Positions 1-8,990 of a stretch of 64,000 nt of DNA are shown piece after piece. Location: contig NZ_CP067977.1 in NCBI RefSeq assembly GCF_016656965.1, positions 1,760,501 to 1,824,500 on the forward strand, in the 5' to 3' direction. Each line of letters starts with the position of its first letter. The stretch's first letter is position 1. The stretch is from Brevundimonas vitisensis. Its GTDB lineage: Bacteria; Pseudomonadota; Alphaproteobacteria; Caulobacterales; Caulobacteraceae. Below the pieces are notes generated by a model, which saw nothing but the letters and a program-made list of their open reading frames with translations, made no database searches and was not told the DNA's origin. The position numbers were made by a program, and so were the translations under genes.

Positions 1-297
1 TATGGCCACCTTTCCCGCTATGGCTCCGGCATTCGCGCCGGACAGCGCGTGCGGCAGGGACAGGTCGTCGCCTATGTCGGCTCGACCGGGGCCTCGACCG
101 GGCCGCACCTCCACTATGAAATCTGGCGCGGTGGTCAGCGGATCAATCCGTCCGGCGTCCGCACCGAAGAGGGCACCATCCTGGCCGGTGCTGATCTGGC
201 CGCCTTCCGCGCCGAAAAGGCCCGGATCGACCGCGTGATCGCGGCGGGTGGCGAACGCCGCGCTGCGCCGTCCACCCTGCGTCCGGCCCAGGGCTGA
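1..297 (+). CDS. M23 family metallopeptidase, C-terminal part (partial)
   Basis: This is the last 98 codons of a gene that begins before the window. The frame is open from base 1 and reads through YGHLSRYGSGIRAGQ to a TGA at 295-297. The motif GPHLHYE carries the HxH zinc ligand typical of LytM/M23 peptidoglycan endopeptidases, and STGxSTGPHLHYEIW is the usual end of the catalytic domain. A 35-residue tail follows. Such enzymes cut peptide cross-links in the periplasm, or act as degenerate activators of amidases. Which applies cannot be judged because the first zinc ligands lie outside the window. Confidence 0.9.
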   Translation, partial: YGHLSRYGSGIRAGQRVRQGQVVAYVGSTGASTGPHLHYEIWRGGQRINPSGVRTEEGTILAGADLAAFRAEKARIDRVIAAGGERRAAPSTLRPAQG

Positions 298-365
298 TCA
301 CACGCCGAGACTGCGCCTGAAGGCGTCATTCGCGTCACGGTTGCATTAACGGTTTTCACATCGTG

Positions 366-1493
366 ATGGGCGATAGTGTCTTCATGACCCTGTCGCTCGC
401 ACCCGCCGATCTTCGCCCCCTGACCGCGCTGCGCTTCATCGCGGCGGCCTGGGTCGTCCTCTATACTTTCTGGCCCAATCTGGACGTCGGCTTCCTGCCG
501 AACCTGGCGGCCAAGGGCTATCTGGGCGTCGAACTGTTCTTCGTCCTGTCGGGCTTCATCCTCAGCCATGTCTATCTCCAGGCGGCTGGCGAGGGGGGCT
601 TCAAATACGGCAGCTTCCTCTGGGCCCGGCTGGCGCGCGTCTATCCCCTGCATCTTATGACGCTGCTGGGCGTCATGGCCCTGGGCCTGGCTGCCACGGC
701 GGCAGGAATGGCGATCGACGGCAGTGTGCTGAGCTGGGAATCCCTGCCCGCCAATCTTCTACTGCTTCATGCCTGGGGCCTGGCCCCCGAGGCTGGATGG
801 AACCACCCGTCCTGGTCCATCTCGGCGGAATGGTTCGCCTATCTGTGCTTCCCCGCCTTTGCCTTCGTTACCTGGCGACTGCGCGAGCGGCCCTGGCTGG
901 CTGTTCTGGGTGCGGCGGTGATGTTGCTGGGCCTCTATGCCGCCTTCCAGCTCATGGCCGGCTTTCCCCTGACCCAGGCCACCATTCGATGGGGGGCCCT
1001 GCGGATCGTGCCCTGCTTCGCCCTGGGCTGTACCCTCTATCTCGTCCACCGCAGCGGCGGCGTGCCGCGTCCTGCCTTGGCCGCTGCCGTGTTCGGTGCC
1101 CTGATCGTCGCCTCATCTTCGCTGATGCTGTGGGACGGCATCACGGTCCTGCTGGCCGGCGGACTGATCCTGTCTCTGGGCTCGGTGTCCAATGCGCGGG
1201 CGGGCATCCTCGCCTCTGCCCCGGCCGTCTATCTGGGTGAGATCAGCTATTCCATCTATATGATCTGCGCGCCCTGGCAGATCCTGGCGGTGAACCTGGC
1301 GGCCCGTGCGACCGGGGCGGAGGACAAGAAGCTTCAACTTTTCGTGTGGTTGCCCGTGATCGCGGCCATTCCGATCGCAGCCGCCGTCACCTATCACCTG
1401 GTGGAACGCCCGGCCCGCAAGGCTTTGCGCGACATGGCCGAGCGGCGCAATCAGCGCCGGACGGAACAAAAGTCGCAGGCACAACTCGCCTGA
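366..1493 (+). CDS. acyltransferase-3 family membrane protein (O-acetyltransferase-like), catalytic His replaced
   Basis: A multi-pass membrane protein of 375 residues. It has the family's opening segment (LRPLTALRFIAAAWVVLY), the GVELFFVLSGF motif near residue 55 and a terminal HLVERPARKA. Family members move acyl groups onto surface glycans or lipids. Most carry a catalytic His in the first helix (R-x10-H). Here the equivalent stretch reads WVVLYTFWPNL, with Thr where His is expected, so activity is uncertain. ATG at 366 follows a GTG at 363. An ATG at 384 would give MTLSLAPADL and is also plausible. The gene stands alone between the M23 peptidase and the CHAP gene. Confidence 0.85.
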   Translation: MGDSVFMTLSLAPADLRPLTALRFIAAAWVVLYTFWPNLDVGFLPNLAAKGYLGVELFFVLSGFILSHVYLQAAGEGGFKYGSFLWARLARVYPLHLMTLLGVMALGLAATAAGMAIDGSVLSWESLPANLLLLHAWGLAPEAGWNHPSWSISAEWFAYLCFPAFAFVTWRLRERPWLAVLGAAVMLLGLYAAFQLMAGFPLTQATIRWGALRIVPCFALGCTLYLVHRSGGVPRPALAAAVFGALIVASSSLMLWDGITVLLAGGLILSLGSVSNARAGILASAPAVYLGEISYSIYMICAPWQILAVNLAARATGAEDKKLQLFVWLPVIAAIPIAAAVTYHLVERPARKALRDMAERRNQRRTEQKSQAQLA

Positions 1494-1562
1494 CAGGGGT
1501 GGGAAACCCCCGCGAACTTCGCCTATAACAGCTCATCCCCGAAGCAGCGCAGAGATTGCCTG

Positions 1563-2084
1563 ATGTCGAAACGGCTTACAGCCGCACTGGTTGCGGCGAC
1601 CCTCGGATTTTCCGCTATCGGAAGCCTCCCGGTCAAAGCCGAAGACGTCTACTGGCAGTGCGTGACCTTCGCCCGCTTCTTCTCGGGCATCCAGATCCGG
1701 GGTGATGCCTGGACCTGGTGGGAGCAGGGCGTGGCGCGGTACCAGACAGGAAATCGTCCCGCCACCCAGTCTGTCCTGGTTTTCCGTCCGCATGGACGTA
1801 TGACCCGTGGCCACGTTGCCGTGGTGTCCGAGGTCCTGACCGACCGCATCATCCGCGTCACCCATGCCAATTGGGGCGGCAGCCGCGGCAAGGTCGAGGA
1901 AAACGTCACCGTCGCCGATGTTTCCGAGGCCGGCGACTGGAGCGCGGTCAAGGTCTGGTACGCCCCCAGCAATGCCCTGGGCACCACCGTCTATCCGACC
2001 TACGGCTTCATCTACAACGACACGCCTGCGCTGACCCGCCGTGACCAGATGGCCTCGGTCAGCGGGACCGCCACGGGCCACTGA
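1563..2084 (+). CDS. secreted CHAP-domain amidohydrolase/peptidase
   Basis: A 173-residue protein with a signal peptide (MSKRLTAALVAATLGFSAIG, cleavage probably after KA near residue 26). A compact CHAP domain follows. The nucleophile Cys is in WQCVTFAR near residue 33 and the His is in GHVAVVSEV near residue 81, the order expected for CHAP enzymes. Such proteins hydrolyse peptidoglycan peptide bonds or glutathionylspermidine-type amides. With its export signal, a cell-wall role is most likely. There are no other domains. The gene sits 24 bp before corA on the same strand. Confidence 0.8.
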   Translation: MSKRLTAALVAATLGFSAIGSLPVKAEDVYWQCVTFARFFSGIQIRGDAWTWWEQGVARYQTGNRPATQSVLVFRPHGRMTRGHVAVVSEVLTDRIIRVTHANWGGSRGKVEENVTVADVSEAGDWSAVKVWYAPSNALGTTVYPTYGFIYNDTPALTRRDQMASVSGTATGH

Positions 2085-2108
2085 GTCCCGCCTTTCGGAG
2101 ACTGCGCC

Positions 2109-3080
2109 ATGATCCGGGTCTATCGACGCGGCGGCGCGGCCTGCGAGGCCGTCGACACCCATGCCGAGGCCTTTGCCCTGGACCCCGATATCCTGTGGGT
2201 CGACTTGGTCGCGCCGTCTCGCGAGGAAGAGGCCGCGGTTGAAGCCGCCCTGGGGGGCCTGCCCCTGCCGACCCGCGAGGAAATGGCCGAGCTGGAGGCA
2301 TCCAGCCGCGTGTATCGCGAGGGCGGGGCCACATTCCTGACCGCCGACCTGATTCACAACGGCGATGCAGAGATCCCGGCGATCGATCCGGTGACCTTCG
2401 TCCTGACGACAGGTCCATTGGTCACCATTCGCTATTTCGATCCGCGCCCCTTTGCCATGATGGATGGGATACTGGATCGCGATCCCCAGCTGTGCGCGAA
2501 CGGACACACGTTGTTCCTGCATCTGATGGAGGCGGTCATCGACCGCGCCTCGGACGTGCTGTCGCGCGCCGTCACCCATGTCGAAGGGATCGCCGAACAC
2601 GTCTTTTCCACCCGCGAACAGAAAACGGTCGGCTTCGAACGCTTGATCACCAAACTGGGCCGGGCGCGGATGGCCAATGCCCGGATAGAGCAGAGCCTGG
2701 CCGGGCTGACGCGAGTCTTTGCTTTCGCTGGCCTGGACGACCGGATCGAGGCCGATCACGAGGCCGCCGAACACCTGCGATCCCTGACGCGCGACGCCCG
2801 CAGCCTGACCGATCACAACCACGCGGTGGCGGCGAGCATCGACTTTCAGCTCAACGCGGCCCTGGGTCTGATCAACATCCAGCAATCGTCGATCATCAAG
2901 ATCTTCTCGGTGGCGGCGGTGGCCTTCATGCCGCCGACCCTGATCGCGTCGATCTACGGCATGAATTTCGAACACATGCCCGAACTGCCCCAGATCTGGG
3001 GCTATCCAGCGGCCCTGACCGCCATGGTCGTCGCCGCCCTGCTGCCCCTCGCCTTCTTCAAGAAGAAGGGCTGGCTCTAG
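2109..3080 (+). CDS. corA: CorA family magnesium/divalent cation transporter
   Basis: A 323-residue protein with the CorA layout: an N-terminal cytoplasmic domain, a long helix, then two C-terminal membrane segments. The signature YGMNFEHMPEL (GMN near residue 280) closes the first membrane helix, and the protein ends in a basic KKKGWL. It should form a pentameric Mg2+ (or Co2+/Ni2+) channel in the inner membrane. Its TAG stop shares the palindrome CTAG with the stop codon of the convergent phosphotransferase gene. Confidence 0.92.
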   Translation: MIRVYRRGGAACEAVDTHAEAFALDPDILWVDLVAPSREEEAAVEAALGGLPLPTREEMAELEASSRVYREGGATFLTADLIHNGDAEIPAIDPVTFVLTTGPLVTIRYFDPRPFAMMDGILDRDPQLCANGHTLFLHLMEAVIDRASDVLSRAVTHVEGIAEHVFSTREQKTVGFERLITKLGRARMANARIEQSLAGLTRVFAFAGLDDRIEADHEAAEHLRSLTRDARSLTDHNHAVAASIDFQLNAALGLINIQQSSIIKIFSVAAVAFMPPTLIASIYGMNFEHMPELPQIWGYPAALTAMVVAALLPLAFFKKKGWL

Positions 3081-4168
3081 GCTCCCGCCTTTTGCGCAAA
3101 GTTCCACGCCGCATCCGACAGCGGCCCGACCTGGGCGGCCATGCTGCGGGCGTGGGCGCTGGCGGCGGTGCCGTCTCGGACGCGGCCCGCGATTCCCTGA
3201 CAGATCGCCGCCAGCCGGAACAGATTGTAGGCAAACAGCCAGTCCAGATTGCCCGGCACCGGCCCAACGGTCTGCGCGGCATAGCGGGCCACCGTCTGTT
3301 CGACCGTGGGGATGCCCAGCGCCTCTAGGTCCGCCCCGCCCAGGCCGTTCCTCTGGCTGGCCGGGATGACCCAGCCGATCAGCATATAGGAAAAGTCGGC
3401 CATCGGATCGCCCAGGGTCGACAGCTCCCAGTCCAGAACGGCCCGGACGTCCGGCCCGTCCGCAGCGACGATCATATTGTCCAGCCGGAAGTCGCCGTGG
3501 ACGATCCGCGCCGGACCGTCGGCGGGCAGGTCGCGCGGCAGGAAGTCGATCAGCCGGTCCATCGCCGGGATCGGATCAATCTCAGAGGCCCGATACTGTT
3601 TGGTCCAGCGACCGACCTGACGCTCGAAATAGTTGCCGGGCTTGCCATAGTCGGACAGGCCGATCTCGGCCGGGTCGAACCGGTGCAAGGCGGCCAGGGT
3701 ATCGACCTGGGCGTCATAGATGGCGCGGCGCTGATCGGGCACCAGGCCGGGCAGTTTCAGGTCCCAGAACACCCGCCCCTCGACCTTGTCCATGACATAG
3801 AAGATCGAGCCGATGACGGCTTCGTCCAGGCACAGGGCATGGGGCCGGGCCACGGGGAAACCCTGCGCATGCAGGGCCGAAATCACCGTATATTCGCGGT
3901 CCACCGCATGGGCCGAGGGCAAGAGGACACCCGGCGGCTTTCTGCGAAGGACATAGGCCGCGCCCGGCGTCACCAGTTCATAGGTCGGATTGGACTGCCC
4001 CCCTTTGAACTGACGGATCGTCAACGGTCCGGCATAGCCCTCGACGTGATCAGCCAGCCAGCGATCCAGGGAGGCGGTGTCCAGCGCATATCGGGGATCG
4101 ACCTCTCGCGTGCCGGCAAAGGCGGCCTGGGGGTCCTGGTTCTGGTCGATCGTCGTGGGTTCGGTCAT
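3077..4168 (-). CDS. APH/ACAD10-like phosphotransferase family protein
   Basis: A 363-residue protein with the aminoglycoside-phosphotransferase/choline-kinase fold. The catalytic loop is IVHGDFRLDNMIV and the metal-binding segment is VLDWELSTLGDP. The N-terminal lobe has GGQSNPTYEL. It resembles the stand-alone kinase domain of ACAD10/11 and LvaA, which phosphorylate hydroxyacyl-CoAs in fatty-acid or levulinate breakdown, more than antibiotic kinases. The chosen ATG at 4168 overlaps the glpK stop as ATGA, so the two genes are probably translationally coupled. The substrate is unknown. Confidence 0.85.
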   Translation of the reverse strand: MTEPTTIDQNQDPQAAFAGTREVDPRYALDTASLDRWLADHVEGYAGPLTIRQFKGGQSNPTYELVTPGAAYVLRRKPPGVLLPSAHAVDREYTVISALHAQGFPVARPHALCLDEAVIGSIFYVMDKVEGRVFWDLKLPGLVPDQRRAIYDAQVDTLAALHRFDPAEIGLSDYGKPGNYFERQVGRWTKQYRASEIDPIPAMDRLIDFLPRDLPADGPARIVHGDFRLDNMIVAADGPDVRAVLDWELSTLGDPMADFSYMLIGWVIPASQRNGLGGADLEALGIPTVEQTVARYAAQTVGPVPGNLDWLFAYNLFRLAAICQGIAGRVRDGTAASAHARSMAAQVGPLSDAAWNFAQKAGA

Positions 4169-5676
4169 TCGGGCGCTTCGTCCGGTTTTGCGGCGATGAT
4201 GGCCGCCTTGACGGCACCGCGCCAGCCCCTCAGCAGGGCCTGACGCTGTTCCGGGGCCATTCGGGGGGTCCACACGGCCGGGGCTTCGCGCGCCATTGCG
4301 GACAGGTCGTCGATCAGCCCGATCCCCAGGGCCGCCAGCTTGGCCGCCCCCAGGGCCGTCATCTCCTGAAAAGCCGGACGCTCGACCGTGACCTGACAGA
4401 TGTCGGCCACGAACTGCATGGCAAAGTCATTGGCCGTCACGCCGCCATCGACCTTCAGCACCTTCAATGGCGGGGCTCCGTCGCTGTGGAGGGCATCCAG
4501 CAGGTCGGCTGTCTGATAGGCCAGGCTCTCCAGCGCTGCCCGAACCATGTGGGCCGGCCCGCTGTCCCGGGTCAGGCCGACGATGGTGCCTCGCGCATCC
4601 GGCTGCCACCACGGTGCCCCCAGGCCCGTAAAGCCCGGCACCAGATATACGCCGCCGTTGTCCGCCAGGGTCCGGGCCATGGCCTCGGACTGGCGCGATT
4701 CAGACAAGACCTTCAGACCGTCCCTCAACCACTGGATCGCTGATCCGGCAGAAAAGATGGACCCTTCCAGCGCATAGGCGACGTCGTTTCCAACCGCATA
4801 GCCCAAGGTGCCCAGCAGCCGCCGGGTCGAGACGACCGGCACCGCGCCGACATTGGCAACCAGGAACGCGCCCGTGCCATAGGTGATCTTGGCATCGCCC
4901 GCCGCCAGCGCCCCGTGGCCGACCAGGGCCGCCTGCTGGTCTCCTGCCGCGCCATGGATGGCCAAGGCCCTGCCGAACAGCGAGGGCACGGTGTCGCCAA
5001 AATGGTCCGAACAGGCCCGGATTTCGGGAAGGGCGGCCAGGGGCACCTGAAACAGCTCGCACAGGTCCGGCCGCCACGCGCGCTCCGCCAGGTCCATCAG
5101 CGACGTCCGGGCCGCATTGGTCGCATCGGTGACGTGGGACGCCCCGCCCGTCAGGTTGAAGATCAGCCAGCTTTCGATCGTGCCCAGACGGACCTCGCCC
5201 CGCGCCGCCCGATCGCGGGCACCCGGCACCGCATCCAGCAGCCAGGCGAATTTGGTGGCCGAGAAATAGGGATCGAGGATCAGGCCCGTTGCCGCCTGAA
5301 CCCCGGGCTCATGGCCGTCGGCCACCAGCCGCCCTGTCACCTCGGCCGTGCGGCGGTCCTGCCAGACGATGGCGCGGTGCAGGGGCTGGCCCGTGGCGGC
5401 ATCCCACAGGACCGCCGTCTCGCGCTGATTGGTGATGCCGATGGCGGCGAACCGGCCCACGCCGCCCGCCTTTCGGATGACTTCGCGACAGGTCTGAAGG
5501 GTTGCGGCCCAGATTTCGGCCGCGTCATGCTCGACCCAGCCGGACTGCGGGAAATGCTGGGGCAGCTCGATCTGCGATACGGCCACGGCGCTGAACACGC
5601 CCCCCTCGCCGACCTCGAAGGCGATGGCCCGGGTCGAGGTCGTGCCCTGGTCGATGGCAAGGATCAGAGGTGTCAT
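4165..5676 (-). CDS. glpK: glycerol kinase
   Basis: A 503-residue FGGY-family sugar kinase. The start is ILAIDQGTTSTRAIAF (phosphate-binding loop). It has the glycerol-kinase segments SGWVEHDAAEIW, GITNQRE and DAATGQPLHRAIVWQDRRT, and the C-terminal FGGY-type DGGVTANDF. It phosphorylates glycerol to glycerol-3-phosphate in the cytoplasm. No glpF or glpD is in the window. The partner here is a phosphotransferase gene overlapping its stop codon. Full length and no missing motif seen. Confidence 0.96.
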   Translation of the reverse strand: MTPLILAIDQGTTSTRAIAFEVGEGGVFSAVAVSQIELPQHFPQSGWVEHDAAEIWAATLQTCREVIRKAGGVGRFAAIGITNQRETAVLWDAATGQPLHRAIVWQDRRTAEVTGRLVADGHEPGVQAATGLILDPYFSATKFAWLLDAVPGARDRAARGEVRLGTIESWLIFNLTGGASHVTDATNAARTSLMDLAERAWRPDLCELFQVPLAALPEIRACSDHFGDTVPSLFGRALAIHGAAGDQQAALVGHGALAAGDAKITYGTGAFLVANVGAVPVVSTRRLLGTLGYAVGNDVAYALEGSIFSAGSAIQWLRDGLKVLSESRQSEAMARTLADNGGVYLVPGFTGLGAPWWQPDARGTIVGLTRDSGPAHMVRAALESLAYQTADLLDALHSDGAPPLKVLKVDGGVTANDFAMQFVADICQVTVERPAFQEMTALGAAKLAALGIGLIDDLSAMAREAPAVWTPRMAPEQRQALLRGWRGAVKAAIIAAKPDEAPE

Positions 5677-5689
5677 GGGGGTCTTTTAG

Positions 5690-5720
5690 GGCGCTATCGC
5701 CCTCCGGGCTACTTGAGCGC
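5690..5720. repeat. diverged copy of the GGCCTATCGCGC..CTACTTGAGGCC intergenic element
   Basis: The bases just upstream of glpK read GCGCTATCGCCCTCCGGGC followed by TACTTGAGCGC. This keeps the CTATCGC and GCTACTTGAg blocks and the overall length of the element repeated at 13.7, 27.0 and 28.2 kb. It lies in the divergent spacer between glpK and the dehydratase gene. Weaker match than the other copies. Confidence 0.45.
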
Positions 5721-5814
5721 GAGATGGCGCGGAGATCGAGCCTCTGACCGCGTTTGCAGGGCGGCGGCCGGGCCAACCCTTCCAAGGGCGGTGTTGATCG
5801 GCTTATGTGCCCCG

Positions 5815-6798
5815 ATGCACACCGCTTCCTTCGAAGGCGTCCGGGACGCCGCCACACAGATTGCGGGCGTCGCCGTCCGGACACCTTTGATCGAGAGCCC
5901 GGCCCTGAATGCGCGCGTCGGTGGCCGGGTCCTGCTGAAGGCCGAAAATCTGCAACATGCCGGGGCCTTCAAGTTTCGAGGCGCCTATAACCGCATCAGC
6001 CGTCTGGACGCGGCCGAGCGGGCGCGGGGGGTCGTCGCCTATTCCTCCGGCAACCATGCCCAGGGCGTGGCCGCCGCTGCCGCCCTGGTCGGGACACGCG
6101 CCCTGATCGTGATGCCCGCCGACAGTCCCGCCATCAAGATCGAGGGGGTCCGTTCGTTCGGTGGCGAGGTTCGCCTCTACGATCGCTGGACCGAAAGCCG
6201 CGAAGAGATCGGCGCGGCCATCGCCGCTGAGCGGGGCTCCATCCTGGTGCCGCCCTTTGACGACCCGTTCGTGATCGAAGGCCAGGGCACCACCGCCCTG
6301 GAACTGCTGGATCAGGCCGAGGGTGCAGCCGTCGACCAGTTGCTGTGCTGCTGCTCGGGCGGCGGGCTGATGGCCGGGATCAATCTGGTCATGGAGAGCC
6401 TGAGCCCCGCCACCCGAACCTGGGCGGTCGAACCCACCGCTTTCGATGACACGGCCCGGTCGCTGGCCGCCGGGACCCGCGTCGGCCACCCGCCCGCCGC
6501 GCCCTCGATCTGCGACGCCTTGCAGACGCCCGTGCCCGGTGCCCTCACCTTTCCCATCAACCAGCGGGTCCTGGCCGGGGCGCTGTCCGTGACCGATGAC
6601 GAGGCGGCGCAGGCCGTGCGCTATGCCTTCCGCACCTTGAAACTGGTGGTCGAGCCGGGCGGGGCCGCCGCCCTGGCCGCCCTTCTGGCCGGCAAGGTCG
6701 AGACCCAGGGCCGGACCACGGCCATCATCCTGTCGGGCGGCAATGTCGACCCGGCCCTGTTTTCCGCCATCATCGAAGATCGCTTCACCGGAGTCTGA
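5815..6798 (+). CDS. PLP-dependent threonine/serine dehydratase-like enzyme (short form, no ACT domain)
   Basis: A fold-type II PLP enzyme of 327 residues. The PLP lysine lies in GAFKFRGAYN near residue 55. It has SSGNHAQGVA (substrate/phosphate loop), the glycine-rich SGGGLMAG and a C-terminal LSGGNVD. It deaminates threonine and/or serine, or racemises serine. The length matches the catabolic/serine-racemase type without the regulatory ACT domain of biosynthetic IlvA, so the exact reaction cannot be decided from sequence. ATG 5815 is chosen because conserved homology begins directly after it. Three bases separate it from the next gene. Confidence 0.88.
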   Translation: MHTASFEGVRDAATQIAGVAVRTPLIESPALNARVGGRVLLKAENLQHAGAFKFRGAYNRISRLDAAERARGVVAYSSGNHAQGVAAAAALVGTRALIVMPADSPAIKIEGVRSFGGEVRLYDRWTESREEIGAAIAAERGSILVPPFDDPFVIEGQGTTALELLDQAEGAAVDQLLCCCSGGGLMAGINLVMESLSPATRTWAVEPTAFDDTARSLAAGTRVGHPPAAPSICDALQTPVPGALTFPINQRVLAGALSVTDDEAAQAVRYAFRTLKLVVEPGGAAALAALLAGKVETQGRTTAIILSGGNVDPALFSAIIEDRFTGV

Positions 6799-6801
6799 TG
6801 C

Positions 6802-7254
6802 ATGACAAAACCCAGCGAACTGGCCGCCCTGATCGGCACCGAGGTCGGCGTCTCGAAATGGTTCGAGATCGACCAGGCCCGCATCAATGCCTTTGCCGAT
6901 GCCACCGAGGACTGGCAGTTCATCCACGTGGACCCGGAAGCGGCCGCCGCCACGCCCTTCGGCGGCACCATTGCCCACGGGTTCCTGACGCTCAGCCTGG
7001 CCTCGGCCATGTCCTATGACGCCGTGCCGCCGCTGGACGGCGTGGTGATGGGGGTCAACTACGGCTTCGACAAACTGCGCTTCCTGGCCCCCGTGCCCGC
7101 CGGGTCAAAGGTGCGCGGCCGGTTCAAGCTCCTGTCCGCCGAAGACAAGGGCGGCGGCCGCTGGCTGATCAAGCACGAACTGACCGTCGAGATCGACGGC
7201 GGCAGCAAACCGGCCCTGATTGCCGAGTGGCTTGGAATGCAGATGGTTGAATGA
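6802..7254 (+). CDS. MaoC family (hotdog-fold) dehydratase
   Basis: A 150-residue single hotdog-fold protein. The hydratase-2 pattern is clear: FADATEDWQFIHVDPEAA, then GGTIAHGFLTLSL with the catalytic Asp/His pair. This family hydrates enoyl-CoA (R-specific) for beta-oxidation or polyhydroxyalkanoate supply. It begins 4 bases after the dehydratase gene stop, so the two are probably co-transcribed, although a metabolic link is not obvious. Confidence 0.9.
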   Translation: MTKPSELAALIGTEVGVSKWFEIDQARINAFADATEDWQFIHVDPEAAAATPFGGTIAHGFLTLSLASAMSYDAVPPLDGVVMGVNYGFDKLRFLAPVPAGSKVRGRFKLLSAEDKGGGRWLIKHELTVEIDGGSKPALIAEWLGMQMVE

Positions 7255-7313
7255 CGCATGGACGGCACCGCCCGTTAGGTCGATAGAGGCCGACAACCTT
7301 CTGGATAGTCCGC

Positions 7314-8990
7314 TTGCATCACCATCACGGCCTTGTCTTCGTTGCTCTCTCCTATGTGGTTGCCGTGACGGCCGCATGGACGGCGCTGGACCTGTTGCAG
7401 CGGGTCCGGACGCGCACCGGGACCGAGCAGGCCCCATGGCTGGCCACGGCGGCCCTGGCCATGGGCGGCGGCGTCTGGGCCATGCATTTCATCGCCATGC
7501 TCGGCTTCGATCCCGGTGCCCCAGTTCGGTATGACGTCGGCCTGACTCTGCTGTCCTTCCTGCTGGCCGTGGCGGGAACGGCCGGGGCCTTCTTTGCGGC
7601 GACGCGAGCCCGGCTGGGGCGAGGTCAGGTCCCGGCGGCGGGGATCGTCATGGGCTGTGCGATCGCCCTGATGCACTATGTCGGCATGGCGGCCATGCGC
7701 ACGGCGGCGACCGTGGGCTGGCGGCCGGAGCTGGTGCTGGTTTCGGTCCTGATCGCAATCGGGGCGTCGATGGCCGCCCTCTGGGCGGCGGGTCGGGACG
7801 TCTCCATACCGCGGCGTGCCGTGGCAGCTGGTGTCCTGGGTGTGGCCGTGGTCGGCATGCACTACAGCGGCATGGCCGCCCTCAGGCTGGAACCGACCAC
7901 CATGGCCATGGGCGAGGGCGGGGCGCCGTCCCTGGCCATCGCCATCGGCGTCGCGTCGATGACGGTCGTGATCCTGCTCACCACCCTGGCGGTGTCCATC
8001 GCGGACCAGCGGACCCGGCTGCTGGACGTCATCGAGGCTGGCGGCGTCGGCTATTGGGAGATTGGGCTGCGGGACCGGGCGGTCAACCTGTCGGCCCGGG
8101 CGCAGGTGCTTCTCGGGCTGCCGCCGGGCCAGACCAGCTATGCCTTCGATTCCCCGCCCTGGCTGCGCGAGGAAGATGTTGAAACGCGTCAGGAGGCCCT
8201 GCGCCGGGCACTGGCTGGCGAGGCCCCATATGATGTGGAGTTCCCCGTCGGTGATGGCAGCCGGTGGGTTCAGGCGCACGGCAACCTGATCCGATCGCGT
8301 TCGGGCCGCCCGATCAAGCTGGCCGGTGTGGTGCGCGACATCACCGATCGCCGCCACGCCTTTGCCGATCTGGAGACCAGCGAGCGCCGCCAGAAGCTGC
8401 TCATCAACGAGTTGAACCACCGGGTGAAGAACACCCTGGCCACGATCCAGTCGATTGCCGCCCTGACCGCCCGCCGCGCCGAAGGGGTGGAGGAGTTCTT
8501 CGCCCTGTTTCAGGCGCGGCTGATGGCCCTGTCGGACACGCACAATCTGCTGACGGCCTCGGGTTGGGAAAAGGCGACGCTGCGCGATCTGCTGTCCAAG
8601 GAACTCCGGCCCTATTCCAGCGACCAGATCCGACTGGACGGTCCAGAGGTTTGGCTGGAGGCGCCCCAGGCCCTGGCCATGGGCATGATTGCCCACGAAC
8701 TGGCGACCAATGCGGCCAAATACGGTGCGCTTTCGCTTCCAGGCGGCTGTGTCACCATCACCTGGGGCGATGTCGATGCCGAAGGCCTGGTGACCCTGGA
8801 CTGGACCGAAAGCGACGGGCCGCCGGTGACGCCGCCCAGTCGCACGGGTTTCGGCTCGCGCTTGATCGCCACCAGTCTGAAGGGCGACCTGGGCGGGACG
8901 GTCGACATGGATTATCGGCCCGGGGGCCTGCGCGTGAAGCTGACGTTCAGGACATCGCCTCGGACCAGCTCACTCGCCCAGACAGCGTAG
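7314..8990 (+). CDS. MHYT-domain membrane sensor histidine kinase of the HWE family
   Basis: A 558-residue protein. The first ~220 residues hold the MHYT sensor with its three membrane motifs (WAMHFIAML, LMHYVGMAAM, GMHYSGMAAL), thought to bind copper and sense a diatomic gas. A PAS domain follows (about 240-345), then the HWE kinase core: phospho-acceptor NELNHRVKNTLATIQ, N-box AHELATNAAKYGAL with the diagnostic His, and LDWTES (WxE) before GFGSRLI. The only start matching the domain edge is TTG at 7314, since a stop codon lies 28 bases upstream. No response regulator is adjacent. The 3' end overlaps the convergent oxidoreductase gene by 21 bp. Confidence 0.9.
   Translation: MHHHHGLVFVALSYVVAVTAAWTALDLLQRVRTRTGTEQAPWLATAALAMGGGVWAMHFIAMLGFDPGAPVRYDVGLTLLSFLLAVAGTAGAFFAATRARLGRGQVPAAGIVMGCAIALMHYVGMAAMRTAATVGWRPELVLVSVLIAIGASMAALWAAGRDVSIPRRAVAAGVLGVAVVGMHYSGMAALRLEPTTMAMGEGGAPSLAIAIGVASMTVVILLTTLAVSIADQRTRLLDVIEAGGVGYWEIGLRDRAVNLSARAQVLLGLPPGQTSYAFDSPPWLREEDVETRQEALRRALAGEAPYDVEFPVGDGSRWVQAHGNLIRSRSGRPIKLAGVVRDITDRRHAFADLETSERRQKLLINELNHRVKNTLATIQSIAALTARRAEGVEEFFALFQARLMALSDTHNLLTASGWEKATLRDLLSKELRPYSSDQIRLDGPEVWLEAPQALAMGMIAHELATNAAKYGALSLPGGCVTITWGDVDAEGLVTLDWTESDGPPVTPPSRTGFGSRLIATSLKGDLGGTVDMDYRPGGLRVKLTFRTSPRTSSLAQTA

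Noticed and set aside
3077..4168. Aminoglycoside resistance kinase
   Set aside because: The APH fold is shared, but the sequence (GGQSNPTYEL, LDWELSTLGDP) and coupling to glpK fit the ACAD10/LvaA-like metabolic group better.
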